Below, piece after piece: positions 52,101-63,706 of a stretch of DNA of 64,000 nucleotides (position 1 is the first letter of the stretch; each line of letters opens with the position of its first letter). The translations under genes and the position numbers were made by a program. The notes under the pieces are model-generated. The model was not told where the DNA came from, ran no database searches, and saw only the letters and a list, made by a program, of their open reading frames with translations. Where the stretch lies: positions 7,936,001 to 8,000,000 of the forward strand of contig CM082584.2 of NCBI GenBank assembly GCA_040954595.2, given 5' to 3'. The DNA comes from Balanoglossus misakiensis (lineage: Eukaryota; Hemichordata).

Positions 52101-53356
52101 GTGTTGGAATAGGTAATTAAATTCGGGGCTTTATGCGTTTTCTATTAGTATAAACATGTGTAAAATTTGAAAGAAAGCGCAAAAAGGACGTTCAGTTCGG
52201 TGGTACAATGTCGTTCATGCTTAGAGTTGGTGCGGATATGCACCGTTCAACTGCCTTTTGGATAATGGGATGACAATACATTTGGTTTGGACAACTATAG
52301 CTTATGTCTCCTTCAAGATGTTCGCATTTGTAGTCCCTGTCAGTTGAAAGTAACAGCATAAATACACACATTCAGTAGGATTTCAAGTAAAGCAGAATAA
52401 CTCGGTTAATTTGGCGATAAGTGTTCCAAATGTGCACGTGTGGACACTTCCAAGATTAAAAAGTAAATTGAATGTCACTGCAGCTAGTGTACTCTGACAA
52501 TGCAAGACTACACTGTATATCACCATCGCATTTCTATCTTTGAGTTTACCCTAATGCACATGCAGCTGTGAACTCGGTGCATTGTAGAGAGTGTAAGTTC
52601 AAGATAATATACTGATATCGAAAGTGAACCCGTCAGAGATAAATCCATTTTGTGTATGTCTGTTTGTCTGTCTACCCCTCCGTCAATCCATACTCAAACA
52701 CAAACCCATTCATGCACCATCTGACTAATCGCCAGCCAGCCAGCCACCCATCCATCCATCCATCATATAATTCATTGCCACGGCGACGTCAATTGAGAGC
52801 GCTTGGTAATTCCTATGGCTTTGCGAAGTTGACCATTATGTCCCAGTTGTCAGAGCGATAAATACCGATATCACTCAAGCAATATGACTCGAGAAGTATT
52901 CAATTTTTATTAAAAAACATATGCGGCTTACCTTTCGATGCTCATGGCGGTCAGCATGAATACCGAACACGAGCTTGACAGCAGTGTTAGGTAGGACAAC
53001 ATCTTACACATGAACGCACCTAGTTCCCACTTCCAACTGAAGTAGGTTGGCGTCTGGAAAGGTATAACAATGACGATGATGATGAGGTCGGCCGCCGCCA
53101 GACTGGCCAAGAAGGAGTTCGTGACGTTCTGCAGCCGCCGACACCTCTGGATGGCGAATATGACGAGCACGTTGCCCACTAACCCGACAATGAACGTGAA
53201 GCAGTGCACCAGCACCGTCGGCAGCCAGATCTCCAGGGGCGGCGGCAGGGGCGGCCGGAAGCCCGTCCCGTTCAGCAAGTAATACGACGCGTTCTCGAAG
53301 TACTCGGTGAAGATGCTGGGACTCGCAAACGGCGTCGTTTGATTCGGAAACGCCAT
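45638..53356 (-). CDS. Receptor C: class A neuropeptide-type GPCR (gene span, 4 coding exons, minus strand)
   Basis: In transcript order the coding exons are 53356-52932, 47352-47229, 46740-46357 and 46135-45638, encoding 476 aa. Sequons are at N5, N22 and N29. Landmarks are N62 (TM1), D90 (TM2), C117 (TM3), E141-R142-Y143, C199 in extracellular loop 2, SWGP 326-329 and NPICY 367-371, then CFLWACRTCCR. It shares all three intron positions and phases with A and B but is more diverged in the loops. Its third loop has a Gly run and lacks the long Lys block. The tail is longer and Ser/Arg-rich, keeping only a relic of the SKS-VT motif. The ATG at 53356 is the first in-frame Met; the frame runs 31 codons further upstream to a TTG without another ATG. 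It is a probable plasma-membrane peptide receptor; the ligand is unknown. Confidence 0.92.
46136..46356 (-). other. Receptor C intron 3 (221 bp)
   Basis: GTGAGA donor at 46356 and CACAG acceptor at 46136 on the minus strand; phase 0. Confidence 0.85.
46357..46740 (-). CDS. Receptor C coding exon 3 (extracellular loop 2, TM5, third intracellular loop)
   Basis: Encodes residues 184-311. It carries WDNDGYPTYYTC with C199, TM5 with MYLVPLFIMIYCYSR, YELWISTKRS, a GGGG run and a loop ending QGRKQ. The acceptor is ATTACCTCAG. Confidence 0.92.
46741..47228 (-). other. Receptor C intron 2 (488 bp)
   Basis: GTGACC donor and CCTCAG acceptor on the minus strand; phase 0. AT-rich. A TACATGTA-type motif lies near 46864. 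Confidence 0.85.
47229..47352 (-). CDS. Receptor C coding exon 2 (second intracellular loop and TM4)
   Basis: A 124-nt exon completing R142 and encoding YFVIVHPLLAKS through LYSK, with RARKIIISVW entering TM4. The acceptor is GTTTTCAG and the donor GTGACC. Confidence 0.92.
47353..52931 (-). other. Receptor C intron 1 (5.6 kb)
   Basis: GTAAGC donor at 52931 and TTTTCAG acceptor. No nested gene was recognised. It contains tetranucleotide-like stretches (about 52659-52764) and TACATGTA motifs near 48545 and 49493. The 120- and 112-codon minus-strand frames at 50921-51283 and 48847-49185 lack motifs. Confidence 0.8.
52733..52764. repeat. (CCAG)n/(CATC)n short tetranucleotide repeat
   Basis: A few CCAG units followed by CCATCCATCCAT, within receptor C intron 1. 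Confidence 0.85.
52932..53356 (-). CDS. Receptor C coding exon 1 (N-terminus to TM3 ERY)
   Basis: Encodes residues 1-141 and two bases of R142. The N-terminus keeps LNGTGF and a PPLPPP stretch before TM1. Donor GTAAGC; phase 2, as in A and B. Confidence 0.92.
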
Positions 53357-53723
53357 CGCGCGTGTAGCGTTGATGCTGTTGTCTGAGTTCTGTTGAAACT
53401 GTCCCAGTACCGACGTGATCCCGTGCACTCGATCCGTCCGTTTGCTCAAATCAAATCAGTGTTATATTAGTTTATGTCGCAGCCCCAAGTCATTTTGTGT
53501 AAAGGCAGATTAGATGATCAGTACAGACAAACGATAGACTATCCTTTGTGTGTACACCATCTGTCTTGATAATCCCGTGTCCTTTACAGCTACATCCACT
53601 TGTCAGCATGAACCGCATCTCAGTGGAGGTAAGTCGCTATACAACAGTGACAACGCTGGCGACAACGGAGATCTGCGAACGAAATACATGAACGTTACTT
53701 GACAGAAGGAAAACACACGTGAC

Positions 53724-53891
53724 TTAAAGGTATACGCTCACCTAAGGAAATTTAGCTACAGTTACCATGGTAAACTTGAGATTTAGCCAATCACGGATTT
53801 TCAGTGGGTGGCACTCGCGAAAAAGAGCACCGCCATATGTTCTTCAGCCATATATGGGCGTATGTAACTTTGAGGTGACTGTATACCTTAA
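53724..53891. mobile_element. Short TTAA-flanked MITE (~160 bp)
   Basis: Inverted ends GGTATACGCTCACCT (left) and, read on the opposite strand, GGTATACAGTCACCT (right), both next to TTAA (53724-53727 and 53888-53891). A TTAA duplication with short inverted ends is typical of piggyBac- or Kolobok-type non-autonomous elements. It lies about 370 bp upstream of the receptor C ATG. A related end-like sequence, TTAAAGGTATACGG, occurs near 59749 without a partner. Confidence 0.65.
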
Positions 53892-56800
53892 ATTGACATA
53901 CGAGAAGTTATAAGAAAGTTAGAAAAAATGCTGAAACAAGACCTTCAGAACACACATGTATGTCCATCGGCATGATTGTGTTTACATAGGACAAACTGAA
54001 AAAAAGAGGGGAAGTTCCCACACATTCCACTATTAACGCAGTACTTTTTCTTCAAAAGATGGGTAACACACGTCAGCGTCAAATGTCATTGTTGACTTGC
54101 TGTCACCATGTAAAATGAAAACGGTTTTTAAATGAAGTACTCACGCGAACCTCATCACACGCTACCTTTTAAGGCGAGAACAATCGAGCAAGGCACACTA
54201 CCTCCAGACGTGGAAAAGCGAATGTCTGATGCTATTTTTCTGGGGACAACAGGGTACGAACCGATCTGAACCTATTATGCCGTAGACAGGTTAACAGCCA
54301 TTCAGAGCGCACGCAACCCTTCCGAAGGACATATCAACCAGTGGCACACGTTCAACTGGTAAACACATCTGACGTTCCGGAAAGGTTGATCATTCTCTCG
54401 GAGCCATTGTCCAATGTTAGCACTGCTAACTCTACTGGGCAGGCGCAATAGCGCGTTTTCTTCATGTAAGTCCACAACACATCTGCTTTGTGCTCACACG
54501 CACAAAGGATCCCTGTAATCATATGCTCTATAAAAAGACATTGATTGCGGTGTTATAAGCGCCGCATGATGTCATCGACACGCTAATCGGGTTGACGTCA
54601 ACCAAACGAAAAAAACAGCCAACGGGAAACATTATGAATATGAGACCTTTGGTTTATAGGCGTGATCTGTTTGAGACATTAACTTTATAATAACATGCTC
54701 GAGGGCGAATATTGTGTTATCTCGTATCATGTGCAAACCATTCCATCGTCTTGTTAAGAATTTATATATAACCTTATTGTTTCTGCCTTTGTAGTAACGG
54801 GGAGAAGAGAGTTCTCAGAAAAAGCAGTATTTGCATCACTCGGGGATACGATGTGCGTCTTTCAAACAAACATCTTGAAATGTGGTCCGCTCTCTAAGGA
54901 TTATTCATTTCGGTATCTCACGAATGTACCTTTGAATAAGGCTTCTGGGGTACGTTGTTATATACTCCGGTTTTCTACAAATAATTACACGTACCTCAGT
55001 GTATCAGTGGTGGTGTTCACATTTTATACGCTGCATGAATACACGCATACATGTATTTTCCCATTCAACGATCATTCTTATGGACGACCATTGTTTAACA
55101 TGGGGCGACCGTGACGAACCTTCCAACTAGCCGATCAACCAACCAACCAACTACATTTTACGTCATAATATGAACAGAGGACCGACCTCAAACAAACGTA
55201 CCAACCGGTCAATCAAACAGCTAATCCAAAGCGATCAATCATGCGGGCAGTATAAGTTGATTGTTTCCCTTTGTGGCGACCGCTTGGCCTTGGGGATCAT
55301 CAGCCACTTCAACTCAAAGGAACTCCAACCGTGAACGGTAACATCGCCGGTGATCTGATTTGCACCTGCCACCAGCAGAGCGCCGTGACACTCTGAGCTG
55401 AACTGCCGCCACCGAAATGAAATTGAATTGCATTTCCTGCAAACCGAATGTCACGTTCGCTGCAGTGGCGTAGACGTTTAAGTAGTTTTATCTACCGTAT
55501 ACCTGCAAAACTAAAAACGAGGAAAGATGAGAAAAAGACTAACTTTAGAAACTTCAAGATGAGAGCGACTTTGACAGCGGCGGTCAATGAATAGTCGGGA
55601 AGATTTGTTTACTTACAAGGTTGTTGCTCGTCTTTCTTCCGAGTCGCATCCACGTGCAGTAAAATTGAAAACCGAAGCAGGTGGACTATTGTCTATATTT
55701 AAATTCCCTTGGGCAAACTATGCCACCGTGCGAACGCCTTCTATAATCGCTCAGTGTTGACTTTGGCTCCTGGTACCGTCAAATTTACGGCAGAGAGTTT
55801 GCGTCCGTCCGCGTGTCAAAGTGACACGCATCGCGGGGAAATGGCACAAGTCAACGTTGCAATGTTCGTTTTGTACGACTGGCTGGCTTCGACATCTATC
55901 GGCCGGGCGCACTTTTGATTGACAGGTGAACACTTTCGTGTGCAATAACAATTATTGATACAGCTATTCACCACGGCTAATTTAACATATGGCGAATTTC
56001 CAAAGCCGTATTGCAAGACGGGAATCAATAACAAACCCCCCCCCCCATAATCCTTGCGGGGACATCGCCTTAATAAAATAAAAATTCATTTAAGCGTGAT
56101 GTGGAAATTAACTGGGTTAATACGCCGCAAAGTGGGCAGCCCCGGGTTCTTTACGAGCATAAAAATTCATTTCGCGCCAGCGATATTCAGAGACAACACA
56201 TAAAATCACTTAATTGTAAATTGTTATGAATATAGCAGATGATCACTTTGCCCATAAAGACAGACCCACTAAGCGTTGGCTTAGTTGTTCGCTTGATCGG
56301 AATTGGGCTACAGTACGCTGAATGCCTCGTACCACCATAAATGTCATACGGCGAAAAACTTGTCATCTGTATTTCATGTTTCACTGGTACGTTTCAACCA
56401 TCAAGCGCTGCTGGGACCGCAAGTTTACGTAAATGTCCGCCCGACCGACAAAGATGTTGAAGTTTCCTAACAAAGTTGTGGGCGGATCAGCAGAAGTGCG
56501 TTGGCCTTTCCGTGGTGGCACGCACTCCTCTTCCATTACCTCTGCGGGGAGGCCGGGAATTCCATTATAGGATTGCAGCGTTTTTGCTTGATACCTATAT
56601 CTGTTTAATTATGTTATTATCTGCAAATATAAGACAGAGTGGGCCGAATGCGGTGGGTTTGAATGGACTCGTTAGGGGTAAAACGGGGTGGGTGAAAGTC
56701 ACGATTTCCTTTTCCGAAAGCTCATTATCCAAGTAGTGATTTGAACAGCCTTAACGGCGCCTGGGGTAACGGTAACTCGGGCCTTGTTTACGGTTTAAAA

Positions 56801-57933
56801 GATCTATCAATATTTCGTACCACGTTTTTGTTACCGAAATAAATTTGTGGAAAGGAGAGTGCGACGTGGGAGAGACAGACATCCAGTTTGTTGCGCGTTT
56901 TACAGCCATTGGCAAGAGTTTATTTGAGTAACCTGTATTGTTTGATTCACAGAATGCTTTTTGTTTTAGCCTATACAGAGAACGAAAGTGCGGGTCCGCA
57001 TACGCGTGTCCTCGTTGTTGAAATACGTGCCCCTTTAACACGATCGAAGATTTACGCCCTTCCAAGAAAGACGGATCAACCGGGCGATCAGCGGTCGTAA
57101 AAAGACCAGTGATATATCTTATAGCGACGACTGACCAGATAAACGATCCGAAGATTACTATCAAATAGATCCAGGATTACGATATCCGTGGCCGATTATA
57201 CTTTATGTCCTGAAGTTATTGGGGTGCCACAAGACTCGGACTAACGCGTTAAAATAATACTTAATCCGTTTTATCATGCAGGGTTTGCGATCGCAAAATC
57301 AAGAAAATTACATCCATGCAAAGACGATGTATAGTAAAACGCGGAGATAAATCACACTATGACGTACTTAGGCATCGGTTAGACGTTTACCAGCGACCAA
57401 AGGTCGTCGTGGTATTTAAACAACTCGAACGGGGTTGTTTGTGTTTTGCGACATGGTTGCTCTCTGATCTCAGACGCGAGGCGCTGTGGTAGACATTTGT
57501 TTTATAAAATATACTCTATTCGCCGTAATTATGTACACAGCGAGAAGTCTACATGTATCTCAGGGTATGCTGTCGACATCTGTGTATAGACAGAGCTCCT
57601 GTAAATAAATACATGGATTTATTGGTTGGGGTCGCGAAATTGGGATGAGGGGTACGCAATCCGCTCTTAAGAGGCCCTCAATTCCCGACCGTAGTTCGAC
57701 GATACTGTCCAATACGACCACTCCCCGGTTTGGGAGTTAAACTCACGGGCGTGACATGTTCTACACGCGGTCTCCTTCCTCCCCGGGGCGATAGGAAAGG
57801 CCGACCTGAGCGCGCGAGGTACAGGTACGTTCATTGCGTCATTGCTTAATCGTTCAATTCTGTGGCTTGCCTGTTTTTGCAGAAAACAATTATGATTACT
57901 TGTCCTGTGTATCAGAGTGCCCGTAGCATTGGT

Positions 57934-58056
57934 AATATCTCGAGGGTTGAGAAAATTGTATCTTGCGCTGGGTTGAATACCGTTTATTCTTTTCCGTCTC
58001 CTCCCCGCGGTACACAGTCCAGCGCGAGACAAAGTTTTCTCAACCCTCGCGATATC
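57934..58056. repeat. Large imperfect inverted repeat (hairpin)
   Basis: The left arm (57934-57975) contains CGAGGGTTGAGAAAAT and TTGCGCTGG. The right arm (about 58015-58056) contains CCAGCGCGAG and TTTTCTCAACCCTCG. The arms pair over about 40 nt with a few mismatches around a ~40-nt spacer. It may be a terminal or internal part of a transposon, or a structured RNA. Confidence 0.6.
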
Positions 58057-61000
58057 GGCGCACTTTTGACAATGGAAGCCATATCTTGCCGACCACCTCC
58101 CGCAGAATTCTGTTTTCAAATATATTTTGTCTAGAATGCATGTCTACGCCATCTCTTTGTTATATTCGCACCCGCCCATTTTTTTTGGTTTTGCGCAATA
58201 ATATACTTATAAGGTTTCCCTGTTGCTAGAAGCGCATAAGTATTTTTTGTAGCAAATTACTTAGTTTGCAAGTGTTTTGCTGCAAAGGGTTATCTTTTCC
58301 TTTACGGCGTGGCTCAGCTACCACAAAATTTAAGCGGGTGTTAACAGAAATTTCTTACGAAGTTTTGTAGCAGCAAAGCAGTAAGAGCATATTACGCATA
58401 TTTCACATTAATTGAGTAGAATTAGTACCACGTAACCCGTGTTCCTGGAACTTATTTCACGATATTGAAAATATACATATATATAATATTGTGGGCGTAT
58501 ATGAACAGAGTTAACAGATTAGCTGCGCCTGGAAGCTACAGTGTAAACTGCCCCACAGCTTCTTCGCTGTGTGATCTCAGAAATAAATAGAATTAACTCG
58601 AGAAGTCATCTCCAGAGAACTACAGTTCCCCAGGTGCAATTTATAGGTCGCGAAATCGCTGTAATGTACGTGGAAAAGGCAGTCATTAGCGTTGTAAACA
58701 GCACGACATGTCATATTTGCAAAAGCCCAAGTAAAAAGCGTTGACGTCAACAACATCGTCAATTTGCGCCGCCCGGTACGGTACAGTGATTGCGATATAG
58801 GTCGCAGCACTGTCCTGATCGGAAACGGGTATCAACTTGAAGTCACCTTGTGATACCAAAGGTGGGGGAGTATACAAAGTTGTGAAAAGTGTGAGGTTTG
58901 ATGATTCGGTAATGCACCGAAACGTTTTGTGGGGCCTGTTGCGGAAGGAATTGGTCAGAGGGGAAGAGAGGTAGAGTGGGAGGGAGGTAGGGAGAGACGG
59001 AGGCAGTGTATCGAAGCAGTGTCACATATTGATGCGCGTCCCTACTTACACGCAAATTGTACTGGCGACGACAATCTGAATTTCAACCCAAAAGTTTGTG
59101 TATAGGACTATTTGTTCTGTTATAATATACTGACCGACGGCTGCCTGTCGCAGTTCATTGCAGGTTATTGGCGTGAAATCTGCGGGTCGTAAATTTAGAT
59201 TTATAGCCTGACGTCATCAAACCCTCGTTTAGTGTCATCGTTTACCCGAAAGTAAGCGACGCAATGACAAAATTCGCACGTCTCGATCATGATGAGGTTT
59301 GAACAAGAACATCTTGTTGGACGCTGGTGGACGCTACAGTATTCCCCTTACGGGGCCAACCGCCCCCTGAAGTAGAACTTAAACGCGGAAAGCAATGTGT
59401 TAAACGTGTGACATTAACATTCAAAGCAATGTGTCGGCGCAAACGACTGCGCATTATATTCAAAAACCCGCTAACGCAGACAGATGCAGTGTTATAGCTC
59501 AAGAATATGTGTTGTTGCTTGGCAACGATCGCCAGGCCTTCAATGTTGCTTAGTGAGAAAGGAGTCAACATTTAGCGTAAAGTTTTATGTGGTTAGACTT
59601 CAAACACGTTTGGCAGCTATAGCTACTGTCAATTTGATGCTTATGTTTCAAGTTCACTGTGACAGCGGTATGCCATATGCCTGCTGTCGTCAAAATTATA
59701 TAGCTTTGTTATCCACAAAACCTATCGACTGTCAAGATGATTAAACATTAAAGGTATACGGTTAAAATTCAGCACCGTATCTCCACATTAAAATACCACT
59801 GCCCCGCCATCTTGGCACAAGTATGTGTCTGTCCGTCTACTTATCTATATCAACTGAAACACCCTCCCTCCCGTATAATTTCTAACCCATCCCTCCACCA
59901 ACCCACCCACCTCAATGCACAAGCTCAAACATCCATCCGTCCATCCGCCCACTCACTTATTCACTTGAAAAAAACTTTCTATCTTTAATGTATTTTTCAG
60001 TTGAACAAAGTCTAATGTTGATATTTAACTGATCACGACGTCTTTGTATAACCTGTGGGTTTCAATTAATTTGTAATATTTCAGACATGCGTGATACTGA
60101 CTACGGTGTAGGCCCATGTCACTGGATATTTGGATAATTGGGGAACTTGATATTCTACACATTTAAGTTGAAGGACACCCCCGGTGGACACGTTTGAAGG
60201 ATGGCGTGTTTTTGGTCAAATGGAGAGCGGCGAGAGAGGGACAAATACATGCATGTTTCTCAGAAAGTGTTCAGAGCCCAGCGGGTACACGCCAAATCCC
60301 ATTTCCGTCTGTACTTTCGCCCCCACGTTCAATGCAACTGTCCGACAAACAATTGCAGACGCCCTCCGTGTTGATAACTCGCTTCTCAGTAGGCAGTAAC
60401 GCATATTGAAATTATCTTTCGAATGAAATTCATTTCATTTTACAGAAATCTCGAAAAAGCGTGTTCATGTCACACAAGACTCCAACCATGGTTTTCTACC
60501 CAATGTTTTACTTCTGCATGAGTGTATCTATGTTCGAGATCGCTACCCAAGGCCCATGTGCGTATCTCAGTGTAGGATGTGATCATTATCCGGTTGAAAA
60601 AAACACCTCTAGTGTCCGTTCGAAACTCATTCGTAGGCGAATCTATCGCCAAACACATCCAGATCCCCCTTAAAACGGAAAGTGGGCGCTGCAGAGTCGT
60701 GAATGATCACTTAACGCGTCGACTCACTGAAGTGTGGGGTGCACTTCTCCTGCCGGCGGTGTTCTGTCACGTGAATTAATTTCTTTATTTTTTTTTTGCT
60801 ACTTTTTAAGAATTTATGACGGTGATTCTAGTCGTAGGCTCCATAAAGCGATTGAGTCTTATATCCTTGAGATCATTTAATTCTTGAAGCTGATAACACG
60901 TATATACTCTTACAAATCGCACGTATCGTATGGCGGAAAAGTCGGCAGCGTTTGTCCCGGCCCCTCACTGATGAAAATCGGAATGATTGCAAATTTAAAT

Positions 61001-61647
61001 ATTTGACCCATCTTCATAAGAAGCTGGCTGAAATGTATTTAATCATAAATAATCGAAGCATTTGAAATGGAAGGAAACATATCTTATGAAATAATTACGG
61101 CAGGACCCATTCGACATCTTAACTGCGTATCGACAAAACCACTCTTCACAACCTGAAGCAAACACTCTTTGTTTCCTATTCTATATTTCCGCCCGTTGCT
61201 ATGGAGTTTTAGCGTCATCTATCCACATGATGCACTGTTATGAGAAGTCTGTAATGTCCACCAACCTCGACCGTTTCAGGGAAATGAATCCAATTACAAG
61301 TAAAAGTAAATTTCCAGCATTTTCCAGGGGGGAAAATGAAAGATGGATACTTACCTTCAAATCTATGGGACCGTAGAAGAAACCAGTCTATCTTCTTTGA
61401 GGTGTCTCTTGTTTTGGGAGAAACGAGATGGACATTTTTCGGAGTTTTTTTTATCGGTGTCCCAGTTGATCATTCTGTCATTCTCGCATTCACCTGCCGA
61501 GATTTTCCAAGACACTGTACATCTGTCGGCAGCGTTGGGGCATGTCTTACTTGGATCTCTCCAACGCGGTAATTTGACACTAGGCACAGGTAACTGCCGG
61601 CCTAAGGAGTTATATTGTGGACCACCTAGCAAAATGGTTGCGTGAAT

Positions 61648-61719
61648 ATCTTGGAGACGAGAGTTTCACTTACATGTACATGTATCTTGGAGACGAGAGT
61701 TTCACTTACATGTACATGA
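61648..61719. repeat. 36-bp tandem duplication
   Basis: Two consecutive copies of a unit beginning ATCTTGGAGACGAGAG and ending in TTACATGTACATG. The second copy differs only at its last base or so. Confidence 0.9.
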
Positions 61720-63649
61720 GATGGTTGAAAGATTGGGGGGGAGAAGGGAAGGCGAGGGTACACTAGCCAGGGTGATAATAATTCGTTGGTTGTCTTTTCC
61801 TTAACTTTGTCGACATGGAGGGATTTCATATATTAAAATCCCATATCCAATAATGCCCATATTTGCATGGGTGCATATATGCAGTTTACCCAACCAGCCG
61901 GAAATTTTGCTAGTACGTTATTTGGCTAATTATCCCAATGATTGACGTCTACTATAGTAAATACCACAGAGTACGCACTATAATCATTACCCGACGTCGA
62001 CATAAAAGATGCGTTTTCTGTTGGAGAGATTTTCTAAAACATCACAGTCTGGTAAGAATCTTAGGCGGCTAAATGGATATTGATTGTCTTTGATGCAGAA
62101 ATACAGCTATCCTTTTTTTCGTATTCACAGTGTCAGTTTTCATATTTGTGTAGACATGTAATGCTGTCTGAGAGGGTAATCTATTATGACCTGCAAATGT
62201 CAAAGGGAAATTCGCTTCCCTTGTTGTTTTTCCCCAGTGGTATTGCGAGTGGCCACTGCCAAGATATACACTGTTATTTACAAACACTCTCAGAAGCATT
62301 ATGCTTTTACCGCATCAAGAGTTCGGCTTATCTAACAGAAATCACTCTGACAGGGGTTCACCCCCGGTTGTTGAAAAAGTGCAGTGTTTGACATTCATTT
62401 TAGTAGGTGTCATTTTCCGCGAAGTGCGTGAAGTGAATTCATATTGCATCATGCATATGCCCTTCGCTTATAGTCAGAATGAATATTTGTCCTCGTGTTT
62501 ACCAAGCACGATAAGTAATTGCAAATACGTCCACTCTGTTGTTCCTAATAAAAACAAACTAGAAAGCCTAAGTTGATTGCATTGTGTGCAGACAATATTC
62601 AATAATGCAGGTAATTAATGCAGAGCACTGTCATCGAAAAGCGGCCATATTACAATGCGAAGCACCGGAAGTCACCATATTTGGCAATTTGCAAACTCGT
62701 GATCAGGGAGCATGCGTCGTGTCATTGAAATAAACACCGAGGCGTTTGAACAATTATGCTGCTAAATCTGCAGACACTAAATACTAGTAAAACGTTTTCA
62801 ACTGGTGGTAAAACGTTATCATTTGCCTTCTCTCTCTTTCATAGCAGTTGTGAAATAAATACTAGTCTAAACCGGAGTAGAATACATGGAGAGTACACGC
62901 GGTTAATCCGTACACTGTTAAAGGGGCTATGGGGTCTTCTTGTTTATTTAATGACGGAATAGAAGTCGTGCGTAAGCAGCCAACGCCCACTCGGATGTAT
63001 TATTTGATGGCACCCGCGGAGGACAATGTTTGCTTCGCTCTTTCAGCAGATGATACTGTACTGTTTATCGATGGGTGTAAATTTAAGTACATAAAACAAA
63101 ATTGACATTGTTTTAAAGTTTAGAACAAAAAATCCCTCACCTGTCGATTATGAAGTCTACAAAGTTGTCTGGTGTGATTTCGGGTTCCACTGAGATGTCT
63201 GTGTTTAAACTATCAAGAGTGCTAACGCCTCAGTGTAAAACGTCTTGTTACCCTTGAAATTATGCACAACTTGAAGGCATTGGAAAGTATAGTTCAGTGT
63301 AATATGTTATCAAGGTAAGACGCATTTACTACCTTTACAATCATGCCTTTCCCCCCTTGATTGTAACTTACATTGACATCAGCAAACAGTAATTGACTCT
63401 GAAGGGACTTGGTGTACCATGTTTCTCAAGGATAGATGACGACTTCGGTTTGTTAGACCGGGCAGTAAAACCCAAAGCTTAATTCCAAATTCCTGTACTT
63501 TCTATAATGGAACAGAACACCGCCATTGCCGAATTCAAAAGAATAAGTCCCGCCGACGGCTAGATGTTCTTGCAGTTTTAATTATCAAGTTTTAACAAGT
63601 CGTACCCTGAGGGTACAGGCACTCGATACAAAAACATGTACTTCCAAAT

Positions 63650-63706
63650 GAATCAAATCAAACCAATTCAAATCAAATCAAATTTAACCAAACCAAACCA
63701 AACAAA
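63650..63706. repeat. Degenerate AAATC/AACCA pentanucleotide repeat
   Basis: Repeated AATCAAATC then AACCAAACC motifs; simple sequence only. Confidence 0.85.

Noticed and set aside
53357-53449. N-terminal extension of receptor C
   Set aside because: The upstream in-frame stretch starts at TTG without an ATG and has no similarity to the A or B N-termini.
57667-58119. 150-codon minus-strand frame
   Set aside because: It overlaps a large palindrome and has no domain, compositional signal or paralog in the window.
59749-59765. Second MITE end (TTAAAGGTATACGG)
   Set aside because: No inverted partner was found nearby; left as a possible fragment only.
60184-60409. Two overlapping 71-codon frames in a GC-richer patch
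   Set aside because: They are in different frames and neither shows a family motif or a convincing splice context.
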